Part shown: one piece after another, positions 1-11,139 of the stretch
Position numbering within the stretch: position 1 is the stretch's first letter
Layout of the letters: every line of letters begins with the position of its first letter
Origin: Myrica gale
Taxonomy: Eukaryota; Streptophyta; Magnoliopsida; Fagales; Myricaceae
Length of the DNA: 64,000 bases
Assembly: GCA_963930655.1 (NCBI GenBank)
Contig: OZ005609.1
Coordinates: 24,749,001-24,813,000 of the forward strand
Direction: 5' to 3'
The notes under the pieces: model-generated
Seen by the model: the letters and a program-made list of their open reading frames with translations, nothing else
Databases searched by the model: none
What the model was told of the DNA's origin: nothing
Made by a program: the position numbers and the translations under genes

Positions 1-3000
1 CATGTTTAGTCTCTTGCATATGTATCAGATTAACCTCCACATCCTTCAAACATACACCCCGAGAAAACACACCCACTGAAGAAGGGAGAGGGAGAGGGAG
101 AGGGAGAGGGAATATATTCTAAATATTCCATGAACATTAGGTTTCTGACCTTTTTCAGACGCACACCCTGTAAACTCATTTCTAATTGATTCTCCAGATT
201 CTGTAGGTCTTTGACACCCAACGCATAAAGTTGTTCTCCCATCATATGCCTGCTGTATCATGACATTTCAATGTGGATTAACCGTTGGGGATTAGGTTTA
301 TATTCTCCAACAGGTATCCAATAGGAACATTACTTTCTCAGGAATGTTAGGTCATTCACCATCATTGAAGCACATATATTATTTGCTACTGTATGGTTTA
401 TGTAACTTGGGGTAGGCTGCATGATTCTCATTATAATGTTGGATAGACCTATAGTAAGTTAACTGGGATTTGGATTTGTTTTACATAATGCACATTATCT
501 GGATCTAATCTTATACTTCAAATGTTTAAAAATTAGATTTTGAATGTGTTAGTTATTTACTTGGTTACTACTGGCTGTTCTGAGTTTATGTAATGTTTTT
601 GTATATGTGTTACTGCTTCTTGGATGTCTATCTTCAGTGTGAGAATATATTTCAATCTTGTGGTTGAGATTCTTATCTAATTTTTGTTGTACCGAAATAA
701 TTGCTCCATTAGCAACGTACCAGCATTCTGTATAGAATCTGTAAAATAGCCAACTTATATGGATTATCATCTCTAATACTTTCAGGTTTACCACAATTCC
801 CTGCCTTTTGAAATATTTTTGGGGTTAAGCTAAAGGAGAAAGATTGTACCGGTGGTTTTCTTGCAAGTTCTCAAGTTGTTGCCTTAAGAGTGCCGCTTCC
901 GTCTGCCAAAACTAGCAAGCACAGAAAGACAAAAAAATGCATCAAAGCTACAAGGTTATTTTCTCTATCCTGACTGAAAAGAAACATAAAGATTGAAAAA
1001 TGTATCCATGAGCATTAACTACTAGAAATAATAGAAGCTTCCAATTGTTTCCAAGAAGTTTAAGTACAGTCCTATACTGATTTTCGCCAAAATCAGTAGC
1101 TAACCTTTTGGTTTCACTTATATGTAGGTAATCGTTTAAGGTGCAACCGTAATATCTGTTTCTGAGTTGGGTAATGGTCCACTGATTTGTGTTCCACTTG
1201 CATACTGACTTGGCTGATGGTCATGGATCAATGGTGATTTATTACATTAAGCAATGTGCTATCCGTCAATCACTGACAAAGGTGCTTACAAATGATAAGG
1301 CTTAGCTATGAATTTCCTCAATGAAAATCTTACAGAACTTAATGGTATATCAGGTTTAGTGTTGTTTTTAAGGTTGGTCTAAATGAAGTATGCTGAAAGC
1401 ACAACTCAGTGTGCATTTGAATATTGATACCTCTTTTCCGATAAATGTTGGCATTTATGGAAAGATCTCCTTAATTCATGTTACCATTGACGTAATACGT
1501 GCAGACATCCTTTCCAGGATGATCATCATATTCTCTGCAAATTAGTTTCCACTCTAGATAAAATGCATGTATCTAGGAACATTCTAATGTCGGACATGCC
1601 TACATGCATTCCAAATATGTTTATTCTGAACAATGGGGCAAAATGATAACGTTTCATTGCAACATGGTTGATTTAACATGCAATGACTACATCCAACTTA
1701 GTGTCATTCCATCACTATTTTGAGCAAAATGCCCATCCATATCTTGCAATCTGCAAGACTTCCATAATTCAAAATTTTCACAGTTTGATGGTTCCAATTC
1801 TTTTATGTGTTTCACGCAACTGCTTCTTCAAGACAAATGTACAATCTTATGATGGAATTGTGCTCCAACGTTACAAAAGTGTCAACAGCTTGGGTGGGGG
1901 ATAGCATTTACTGGTTGGCAGATAATGTCTGCGACATTGCTAGTGTAAACAAATAAGCAGTAGCTCGTATCCTTGGCTGACCGAAGGCTATGTTTCTCTA
2001 AGTAGATGAAATAGTATTACGTTGTTGTTTGGCTTTATATGCCAACCAAGCCTTAGTAACATTTGCCTGGGTAGGCTATATAAATCCTTTTGCAAAATGA
2101 TTAAGCATAGTTGATCATTTTTCTCATATGCTTTTCCTGCTCTGCATGCAGTCAAATCATTTTACAATATATGTACTACATTCAGATTGAAATCAATCTA
2201 ATATTTATCTACATATACAGATATATATGCTAATCTTAAAAAGAAGCGAACGTTGGTTTTAAGGCATCATCAAAGTACTAATTTCATAGTTTTGTGATGT
2301 CTGAAGTAAACATGAAATCTATTCTTGTGATCATGTTTCTTCAATTGTAATGCTAATATTGTTTTTCCCTACGTATTATTTAACCAATATACTGTGATTA
2401 TGTTGTTTATCTCAGCTTTCAGCAAAGGAAATGGTGAGCTCTGCTATGTTTAACTTGCATCTTGGAGGATGTTGGAAGATAACAAGCGAGGGGAAAAAAT
2501 AATGTAAGCTGTCTTTATGTGGTCTTTATGTTTAACTTGCATCTTGGAGGATATTGGAAGATAAGAAGCGAGGGAAAAAGAAAGTAAGCTGTCTTTATGT
2601 GCGAAATATTGGTGTGTTTGAACAATAGGTGTGACAGTTGGAAGGGAGTTCTTGCAAAATCGTTGCCCTTGGAACTTCGGTTTTCTGAGTTCTGTTCCAT
2701 GTTCTATGCGTTCTGCCTTTTCTTGGTAACAAAATTACATTAAAAGATAGTTCGTATGACTTGGCCAGGCAGGATTCTAGAAAATTTTGAGGCTATTTCT
2801 TTTGTTTTTATGACAATGCAGTCACACTGTAACACCCCCCCACCCAAAAACTAAAAAAATGGGAATTTCTCACAGTATCAACAATTATACCTTCATACTG
2901 TATGTGTAAGGACAAGAGTGACATAAGATGGACATCGAGAACAGCCTATATCTTTCAAGAAACTAAATGGGAACTTCTCTATGCAATGCATGGATACTGC

Positions 3001-4042
3001 TAGTGCAAAGTGAAAATGTTTGGATTCTATCAATCTAGAAGGTAGCATGTGGGTGCAGGGGCAGCTATATCTATTACCATGCACACTCAAAGGAAGTAGA
3101 GCAATATAATGCTTCCAAGGTCTTGAAGAATTTCCTGAGAGCTGATCTCCAGTTAATGCTCACAAAGATCGATGGGGGGGGGGGGGGGGGGAGGATAGAG
3201 CATCTAAAATTTGAGCATTGATAGAAGCCTAACGGAACATACATTGACTTCTGAAGCCGGATTCTGCAGTTGCTGATGTTCCTCCTTGGACTTGTTATAT
3301 CTGTCAGTGACTGCTTTCATGCTGGTAAAAATAATTAGTAGATTGATCAGATTAATGATGATACATAAATCTTAAAAGCTTAAAAACCATCGTGTCATTC
3401 CAACTTCCAAACTGGTTGGTTTGTGACACATGATGATCCACAGGATGCATCAGAATAAGACAAGAATTTTTTATTCAAAAGATTGAACCTATGTACATTA
3501 AATATGTCGATGAAAACCTTGTAAAAGTTAGCTATGAAAGTCGTGGATGCAGTGTACAAACAATTATGACATGCCAAAATTTTGGCTGCGTTGCAGGTAT
3601 GAATGATGCCTTGCTTAGTTACACAAAAACGCCATCACTTGCATTACTAGAAGCATCACTAATTCACCGTGTAGAAACATGTTGCATGACAACGCCTAAT
3701 CAACCACTATGGCACAAAAATGACGAGCCTAGTCTAGGGTGGCACCGAAAGAGATCCAAACTTGCGGTGATCAGAGAGAGAGAGAGTTCTTAGGAATCTA
3801 TGAGAACTGATGGTTGCAATGAGAAACTGTCTTACAAAGAGGAAGAACAAAAACAAGGTTCCAAAGGAACAATTTTTCTTGAATGGCTCCAATTACTGTT
3901 TTTCTTTTTCTGGATTATCACGTGTGACTTGTGCTTATTAGAATTTTGAATTATCATTTCCTCTCAAGTTTCTACAAAATTCACCTCATGATGGCATAGA
4001 GATTTTGAAAGGGCTAAAGGATATTTAAATATATACCCCGTC

Positions 4043-4108
<66 letters not shown>

Positions 4109-6007
4109 GTAGTAACGAGAAGAGGAAACATAAACATGATTGCATGCATTTGTAGCTCCTATTCTAGTGTGCGTATCAGGGTACTGCAAGTACTTGATAA
4201 GCCAAGACTGAAAGAATAAAACGGTAAGTACGGGACATGCTTAGGGATGGAGTACTCAAGCTCTATTGACAGGAAAAACACAAAAAATAAAGAAGTAAAG
4301 AAGAAAGGATCGAGACGTTGAAACAATCATGAGGTTGGCGAATGTATAAACTTCAAAGTAATAGGTCATGATTGCTTTAGATTATTGGTAATCATTCACT
4401 CCCTTAAGGTGGACATCCATCCTCATCGATAGCTAAACTAACAACTATAGAGGATAGATTTTCAACTAACAACAGATCATGATCTATGATCGTCGTGAAT
4501 GACTAAGCCAAACGCCTAGTTGGGCAATGGTAGGACCATCAACAGTTAACTTTAACAGGCTTATTAATATTATAACGTCGAATGGAGAATTAGGTTCAAT
4601 GACAAAGTAGTCAGGCACAATGACAATTGCCAATGAACGGATCAGTAGCACAGATCTCGTGCGAAATTAAGGGAGGATGAGAGTGTCCAAATCACAACTC
4701 TAAAAATTGAAACTATATATATATATGCGCGCGCGCATGTTTAGTGATATATATATATATATAAACATGCATGATGATTCTGAAGGCACTTTCCCGGTCC
4801 GATACCTTGCCATGCTTCTCATCTCATCATGACCTATAAACACGCAGGCCAGAAGTTGGATTAACAATTTGGATCAACAATAGTACTGAACAATCCATCT
4901 GAGTCAATTAATGGATTAAGTTAAGGCCTATATGATTAGGGGCAAAAGTATTTTGGAGATTAATTGCGCTGGTATACCGGAATATTTGGCAAAAGCTATT
5001 GGGTTAGAGGCACCTAACTAGAAACAAGATGAAGTACGCTATTGTTGAGCAGCTCCACCCACTTTTGGATGGAAAACTATCATCCCAATGAGAACTTTTT
5101 GTCTCTCGCGGGGGGAGATTTACCAAGTACTCTAGGTGAATATCCAATGGCAAAAGTGGAGAATCTCATTGTCAATAGTATCTGGAATTGCCCTAGATAA
5201 CAACTCTACTTGGTGGAGGAACTCCAGCAACAACCCCACCTTCCTTTAAACCTACCCCTGACAGTGGTGTAAAATGGGCCATTGAAGCTTCTGGTTTGTT
5301 TTCTACCCGTTCTCTCATGGAGGATATTAGACCAAAGGTCGTTGTTATTTACCTGGCAGAAATTAATTTGGGGGACAAGCCTTCATCCTGTGGGCTTGCA
5401 GTTTGGAGGATAACTACTAAGGATTGGATCTTAAAATTAAAAGATGGCATGATGCAGGTAATGAAATGTCATCTTTGTGGCTCTGATCGATGTTAATAAG
5501 GACTTTCAACCACTTGTTCTTTGGACGTTGTTTCTTCTTCCAAAGGCTTTGGTGTTTGCTGAGTGATAAATACTGCTTACAAAGAACAAAATGGAGTTGG
5601 GGGGATAAATACTATCATGGCCTCGTCAGCTAAGAGATTTAAAAGCAAGCTGTTTTTTTCTAAACACCTGCCGAATTGCATGGTGCAATTTAGAAGATAT
5701 AGACATAGCATGTAGCTCTTAGTACTGTACTTAATGATGCCCATGTGAAATTTTAGATAGTGTGGGCCTACAACATTTTAGAGGATTCTAATAAGTGTTA
5801 TTGATCTTCTCTTCACATTCTTTTTTATTAACCAATTTTCTGAATTTTTCCTCACTAATCATCTTTATAAGGGTTTCGAAAATCAATATCATCCAGGTTT
5901 TGTCCATTTCTGGTTTAGTTTTGCCATCAACGGGCAGTGTATTTATCTTCTAATGTACATCTTGTACATTATCTCATATCCCTCAACATCTTCGTTTCTT
6001 TTGTTAT

Positions 6008-6038
<31 letters not shown>

Positions 6039-7845
6039 CTCAACATCTACCAGCTTCGTTTCTTTTTTCCTACCCTTGTTATCCTTTATTTCTTTTCCTT
6101 ATTGCTAGGTAGTCCCATTTTAAAAGGATATAAGAAAAAGTAGTGAAAGAAGGGTGTTTAGTTTCGATCTTAAGAAAGCCTAATCATGTCTGGGTGGGGC
6201 TTTCATTCATTGAATAATAAACTCATGATATATATCGTGCATATCTTGTCAAGTTCTAAGTAAAGGGGGATAAGTTATGATTGATGTGTGACCAAATGGA
6301 GATCAATGGAATCGTTCTATAATCTCCTTTATCTGTTAAAATATTGTCTTCTATTTGTATCTTTATTGCCTAATTGTACATGCATGCAATTAGTGTTGCC
6401 ACGTAAAAAGAGATAAATAAATAGAGACATACATAAGTTATAATGGGTTGAACAGGACCGGATCTTTGGAATAATTTCTAAATCAAAATTATTCCCTTGT
6501 TTCCTACTCCATATTCTAATTGTGTTACTTATATCCTTGAAATTAATGCTTAATGCTATCCGTGGAATCCTAGATAAACGACCTAACAAGTGGTGCTAGC
6601 TACCAAATGTTGTAGGGAATATATGAACTTGCAAAGTAGAGAACTGAGGACACTCTACTCTAAAATTGATGCCATGTTTGTTTGTGCCGTGTGGAAATTC
6701 CGAACAGAAGGGAGTAACCGATGAGATCTACAAGGTAGCAGTAAAGGATTGTATTCAATCAGACTCTTTCTACTCACCAGATAAGTACATCTGCATTATA
6801 ATATTTCATCAATTTAATTACATGCGCCATGTTTGACTAGGTGTGAACTATATATTTCATATCTTAAGTGGGAGTCAACTGACATGCTCATCTAGATTTT
6901 CTTGCCAGGAGACTAGGGTATGGGTATCGAGTAGCAAAGCAGGTGTCTGTTTAGTCTTGAGCTTGATTCTCCTATTCCCGAAGTTTTTATAGGGTCTCGG
7001 CGATCCTTACATACAAGCAGCCTAGCTATTAAGAGTGATGCGAGTACGTGATTTTCCTTCTGAACAATTCGGGAGGTTGAAGAATGTACAGTACTGACAT
7101 AAATTCCTTAGGACTAATATCGGCTCACCACGCCATGAATCCTAGTGTCTCCACTCATGCCATGCAGACTGTTGACTGCATTGATGGAAATGAGTTTTTG
7201 TTTTTAGGGAAAACATGTGAAGCAGCTTTCTTGGAAGATAGAATAGAAAAGAAGAGCTGCAAGCTAGAAGACAAACATTCAAACAGCGAAATATTGCCTT
7301 ATCTGCAATATATATATATATATATATAAGCAGCTTCTTGCGCACAAAATGTTCTGTTATGCAAACGGTTTTGTTGCTGAGAGAAATAATGCCAAGGATT
7401 TTATGAAATCATGCCAGAGAAACACGAAACAAAAGGAACAAATATGAGTATCATGAGAAAGGAAGAGGAAAAGGAAAAATTGCCGGACCTGGTGCTTGCG
7501 AACTCATATAACTTCCCAGTGCTGGAGAAGATTACGAGGCCAACTTCAGCATCACAAAGGATTGCCAGCTCCTTCGCCTTTTTTATCAATCCCTTTCTCC
7601 GCTTCGAGAAAGTAACTTGCCTGCTCGTTGAATTATCAATCCTTTGTATTGCAATCTTCCCTCTCCCCATCTCTTCTGCTTGCTATCCTACCCTTTTAGG
7701 GTTCCTGCAACAAAGGTTTACTAAATAATTAAAAGGTAGATAAGGAACTAAGACTAAAAGGGATTTGATGAAAAGCTTACTTGATTCAACCAAAACAACA
7801 ATTCGAGTTTGATTAGAGGGTGGTTTAGGTGGTGCTTGAAGTGTG
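1..7845 (-). CDS. MIKC-type MADS-box transcription factor, AGL17/ANR1-like (partial, 5' four exons)
   Basis: The minus strand carries a MADS-box gene that runs off the left edge. Exon 1 (7670-7489, 182 nt) encodes the whole DNA-binding domain, starting [20 protein letters not shown], and ends at YEFAST. Exon 2 (3321-3243, 79 nt) reads [19 protein letters not shown] and continues to SEVN. Exon 3 (911-850, 62 nt) reads [20 protein letters not shown]. Exon 4 (249-150, 100 nt) is the K-box, [20 protein letters not shown] onward, ending RLKK. Every junction is GT-AG and phases match (AG|C, 0, CG|G). The sizes 182/79/62/100 are the usual MIKC exon sizes. The sequence fits the AGL17 clade (ANR1, AGL16, AGL21: nuclear regulators of root and stomatal development and flowering). 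Clade assignment is by recognition only. Introns 1 and 2 are long (4.2 and 2.3 kb) and hold simple repeats and TE debris. The canonical 42-nt exon 5 was not found in the first 149 bases. Confidence 0.93.
87..110. repeat. Simple repeat (GGGAGA)n
   Basis: Four near-perfect hexamer units lie just downstream of MADS exon 4, in the intron that follows it. Confidence 0.9.
2446..2604. repeat. Tandem duplication of about 80 bp in MADS intron 2
   Basis: Two adjacent copies begin with TATGTTTAACTTGCATCTTG at about 2446 and 2528 and both end near the phrase GTAAGCTGTCTTTATGT. They differ by a few substitutions and small indels, so the duplication is fairly young. Confidence 0.8.
3174..3191. repeat. Homopolymer run of 18 G
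   Basis: An uninterrupted G run (C run on the coding strand) sits about 50 bases downstream of MADS exon 2, inside intron 2. Such runs are prone to length errors in sequencing. Confidence 0.9.
4044..4108. repeat. Compound microsatellite (AC)n(AT)n
   Basis: About 26 AC units followed by about six AT units lie in MADS intron 1. The array is long enough to be highly variable in length. Confidence 0.95.
4713..4770. repeat. AT/GC alternating tract with a short palindrome
   Basis: An (AT)n tract, then GCGCGCGCGC, then a GCATGTTTA / TAAACATGC inverted repeat (4735-4743 and 4762-4770) around a second (AT)n tract. Alternating purine-pyrimidine DNA of this kind can take up Z-form or cruciform structure. 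It lies in MADS intron 1. Confidence 0.75.
5290..5500 (+). pseudogene. Possible LINE C-terminal (zf-RVT-like) remnant
   Basis: An open stretch reads [14 protein letters not shown] and later [20 protein letters not shown] followed by CHLCGSDR. This resembles the end of plant LINE polyproteins: a W-x-SG-x-(F/Y)-S-x-(R/K)-S segment, then a zinc-binding C-x-L-C motif. The surrounding reading frame is broken. It lies inside MADS intron 1 on the opposite strand. A chance resemblance is possible. Confidence 0.4.
6007..6042. repeat. Microsatellite (AC)n(AT)n
   Basis: About 13 AC units followed by a short AT tract in MADS intron 1. It has the same composition as the array at 4044-4108. Confidence 0.9.
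7705..7780 (-). other. Probable 5'-UTR intron of the MADS-box gene
   Basis: On the minus strand a GTAAGC donor at 7780 and a TTGCAG acceptor ending at 7705 bracket 76 bases, lying 34 bases upstream of the MADS ATG. A leader intron just before the start codon is common in this gene class. It is inferred from splice-site strings only. Confidence 0.5.
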
Positions 7846-7872
7846 TTTTGCTTCTCCTTTCTCCATCAGAGC

Positions 7873-7878
7873 TTTATA
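7873..7878 (-). promoter_or_regulatory. Likely TATA box of the MADS-box gene
   Basis: The minus strand reads AATATAAAGC here, about 205 bases upstream of the ATG. It would give a start site near 7845 and a short first leader exon ending at 7781, before the leader intron. The prediction rests on motif and spacing. Confidence 0.45.
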
Positions 7879-8115
7879 TTGAGGGAAAAAATGGCGTAGG
7901 CGTGAAGAGAGAGCCCCAAAGTGGGGGGTTAGTAGAATGATTTAAGGTATTAAATAATTATGAATGCGTCGTCCTTTCTACATTGCCTTACTCTACAAAG
8001 AATTGTTTAAGGCTGCACTCATCCTCTATTCAAGTACTTTAAGGTCTGTGTCCAAGGCAATTAATAGTCAGCGACAAGTGCGACTTGTCTGCAGCAGTGT
8101 ACATTATCCCTCGTC

Positions 8116-8153
<38 letters not shown>
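8116..8153. repeat. Compound microsatellite (TA)n(GA)n
   Basis: About nine TA units run directly into about ten GA units, in the intergenic stretch upstream of the MADS gene. Apart from this array I see nothing recognisable between about 7900 and 8950. Confidence 0.9.
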
Positions 8154-8957
8154 TTAGCAGGTAAAATATATATGTACCCTACAGATATATATATATATTT
8201 ATATATTTATATTATCTTCCTGGTGATCAGTTTAACCGAGCGTTTGTTTAGATTAATCAATGTAAGCTTCATCATGTTTAATGGTAGATAGAGGCCAAAA
8301 AAAGAGAGCATGGACGTACGGCCTAGCTGGATCAAAATTCTTGACGCTAGCTTGAAGTTACTTCCATTTGTATACATGTATATCATTTCGTTTGTATACG
8401 GAGGTAATACCTATATACTTTATGGATCAACTTCATTGCTGAAAAAGTAACATTATCTGATCATTTTTATTATTAGCAGCCAATTAAGAAAACATTCAAG
8501 GACGTTGCCTCATGATCATAAGAGTCTTAACATTATATGACACAGGAGTGGACAGTACCGAGACTCAAATTTCAAGATACTTGTGGAAAAGATTTAAGAA
8601 GCTTTGTCGCTCAATTTATGACTTTTTGGAAAGCTATATGAATATACTTTTCAAGGCATCAAACGGTGTACAATTTGGTGCTTTCTATAGAGCTATGATA
8701 AAATTATTTTAAAAAGGTCAAACAGGTGGTTACGAGGTGTAGCGAATTTTTTAAAATGTTCTATTTTTAGTGTTTTCTTTGATTTTTCAAAGTATATTTT
8801 CATTTCTCTATAACTCTTTAATTTATATTTTCTAAGTTTGAGTTAATGTTTTGGAAAATGAAATTCTCAACTACCTATGCTTGAGAGTTGTTCTAAACTC
8901 CACTATTTATACCCTTCTCTAGCCTTATGCTTCATAACAAAAGAAAAATAATTGTAA

Positions 8958-9610
8958 AAATTTACTCTATTTGGCATTTGGTGAATTGAGTTTTTGTTGG
9001 CTATTCAAGTACATCAAGGCTTTATGATAGTAGAACAAAATGAACTCCTTATGAAGGAGATAATGACACCAATGACGTAAGACCCAAACAATACCATAGA
9101 ATTCTTTGTCATAAGTGAGTACTTCTTGCAAGATCCACTCAACTTTTCACTAAAAAAAAGTGATAGACTTCCTTCTTGACTAAGTATCATGTCAATGCTC
9201 ACATTAGAAGTGTTATAATCAACTTCAAATATAATATTAAAGTTTGGTAAAGAAAGGATTGCAGCTTTTGTCATCTTTCTCTTGATAAATTCAAAATCTT
9301 TATCGACTTCACTTGTTCACTTAAAAGTACATTTTTTCAAGCACTTAGTAATGTGTGCAATAATAATACTGAATCGTTTAATGAATTTTCGATAGAAAAA
9401 TGCAATATCATAAAACTTTCGAATATCATGAATCCACGTTGGTATAGGTGAGGTCACCTTGTGATCGTTTCAATTATGCTAAGTCCATCTTTTTCCCTTT
9501 GCATAAAAAGAAATAACCTAAAATATAAAATTTTCCTAAAGAAATTACATTTCTTCGAATTACTAAACAACGTCTTTGCTTCCTTAAGAGTATCAGTGAT
9601 CGCACGCCTT
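8958..9610 (-). pseudogene. Ty3/gypsy polyprotein fragment (reverse transcriptase C-terminus and RNase H), degenerate
   Basis: On the minus strand the translation, with frame changes, gives DIRKFYDIAFFYRKFIKRFS, then DFEFIKRKMTKAAILSLPNF, FEVDYNTSNVSIDMILSQEG and FFSEKLSGSCKKYS, and in a shifted frame YDKEFYGIVWVLRHWCHYLL. These match in order the connection region of gypsy RT (F-Y-R-R-F-I), the RNase H start (F-E-V-x-x-D-A-S) and the D-K-E-F-Y motif. The key RNase H aspartates are only partly kept and at least one frameshift is present, so the fragment cannot be active. Neither end of the parent element was found nearby. Confidence 0.85.
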
Positions 9611-9860
9611 TACAATAGAAAATGAAAGTTCGACATTATCTACTTCTAATGTCTTAATCCGGCATATTTTACCGCAATACAACCCAGGATCGAAATTGGG
9701 TCCATGGGTCGCGAAAAAGGCTGCAGGAGTACTACCCGATCAGTAGGGACAGATAAGACATCAGGTGCCATATGTTTTGGTTTCGAAAACTTCGAAACAG
9801 GCCGCAAGAAAGAGATAAAAAGATCATGAATATCTGAATGCATATCTCGTAATTTCTTTT

Positions 9861-10514
9861 TCTAAGAAATATTTTTTTTTTACTTTAAATAAATAAGACA
9901 TTCAATTAGAAAAAACTCAATTGAATTTATTACATCTCATTTATGAAATTAAAAGATTACAAGAGGATTATATTTATAAGTCAATATTTTACAACACCCC
10001 ACATTGGGACTTCACACTTCAACACTCCCCTACAAACTCAAGGTGGACAAACCGACAAACCTTGAATTTGGAGTTACAAAAATAATTACAGGAAAGAAAT
10101 TACAGGAAAAAAAATAATAACAAAAAATTGTCGGTACTGAGCCGGATGGTTGCCCCGATACTGAGCTGAGAGGTTGCCAGTACTGAGTCGGATGGTTGCC
10201 CCGATACTGAGCCGAGAGGTTGCCAGTACTGAGCCAGGAGAAATTACTGATACTGAGCCGGAAAAGTTGCCGGTACTAAGTCAGATGGTCGCCAGGAAGT
10301 AACCGGACTAAAGCCGAAAACCTTGCTATGATACCATGTTAGAAATAAATTTTTTTTACTTTAGATAAATTAAGACATTCAATTAGAAAAAACTCAATTG
10401 AATTTATTACATCTCATTTATGAAATTAAAAGGTTACAAAGGACTTATATTTATAAGCTAATATTTTACAACACCCCCACATTGCTAAGCAATGTGGGAC
10501 TTCACACTTCAACG
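9861..10514 (-). mobile_element. TRIM: miniature LTR retrotransposon with intact target duplication
   Basis: Read on the minus strand, a 178-bp 5' LTR (10514-10337) is followed directly by TGGTATCATAGC, one mismatch from the initiator-tRNA-Met primer site. A non-coding internal region of about 300 bp follows, then a purine tract GTAGGGGAG, then a 164-bp 3' LTR (10024-9861). Both LTRs contain a TATA-like TATAAATATA and an AATAAA-type signal. The 5-bp duplication CTTTT flanks the element at 9856-9860 and 10515-10519. It encodes nothing, as expected for TRIMs. The internal region contains the tandem repeat listed separately. The LTRs differ at several sites and the outer TG/CA termini are partly mutated. 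Confidence 0.9.
10128..10300. repeat. Minisatellite inside the TRIM, about 50-bp unit
   Basis: The phrase (G/C)GGTACTGAGCCGGATGGTTGCC and a variant CGATACTGAGC(T/C)GAGAGGTTGCC alternate about three to four times between the TRIM primer-binding site and polypurine tract. It is far more GC-rich than its surroundings. Confidence 0.85.
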
Positions 10515-10812
10515 CTTTTCTTGGCGCTTCAATTCTATATATACAATTATACATGTATGTACGTAGATATTCCTGCCAAACACCGGAATATGGAATTATC
10601 TGAACATTTATACTAATTTAAGTTGCATATCCTGCTTTATTTCGACTTGAACGGCACCTTCGCCACTTGCTCAGAGAAAGCAGTGGAGGGAAGTAGGGAA
10701 CAAATTTCATTCCTGCTGCACCTTTTCTTCAAGAGGAAATAATTAAAGACCAACCCCACCATATAAACACATACCAGAAAAAGGTATAAAAAAAAGAGCC
10801 AATCGAATACTC

Positions 10813-10837
10813 ATATATATATATATATATATATATA
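10813..10837. repeat. Microsatellite (AT)n
   Basis: An uninterrupted AT array of about 12 units between the TRIM and the MITE at 10920. Confidence 0.9.
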
Positions 10838-10919
10838 ATTAGTTCTGTGGAAATGACGTGTTAATCTTTTAACTTCCACTTGAGAATAAATATTAACTCC
10901 CAGGAACTGTAGAAATTAC

Positions 10920-11130
10920 GGCTATGTTTGTTCCACGTTTCAAAACGTTTTTAAAACGTTTTTCTTTCACTTTTTCATCAATTCCAATACATTTTCACCA
11001 ATTTCAATAATTTTTTACAAATTTCAACAACTTTTAACATACTTTTTACCGATCCCAAGAGAATCTATACTACTTAAAAAAAAACACAAACACAAAAACA
11101 TATCTCAAAATATAAACCAAACTCATAGCC
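10920..11130. mobile_element. MITE-like element, 211 bp, with imperfect terminal inverted repeats
   Basis: The element starts GGCTATGTTTG and ends CAAACTCATAGCC, and is flanked on both sides by TAC, a possible 3-bp target duplication as in PIF/Harbinger elements. It is non-coding and AT-rich. A reverse-complement relative occurs at 59674-59866 with matching internal sequence (for example TTTCAAAACGTTTT and the CCAATTTCAA(T/C) phrases). Confidence 0.75.
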
Positions 11131-11139
11131 TACAGATCT

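Noticed and set aside
7411-7728. 105-codon plus-strand frame
   Set aside because: It is the antisense shadow of MADS exon 1.
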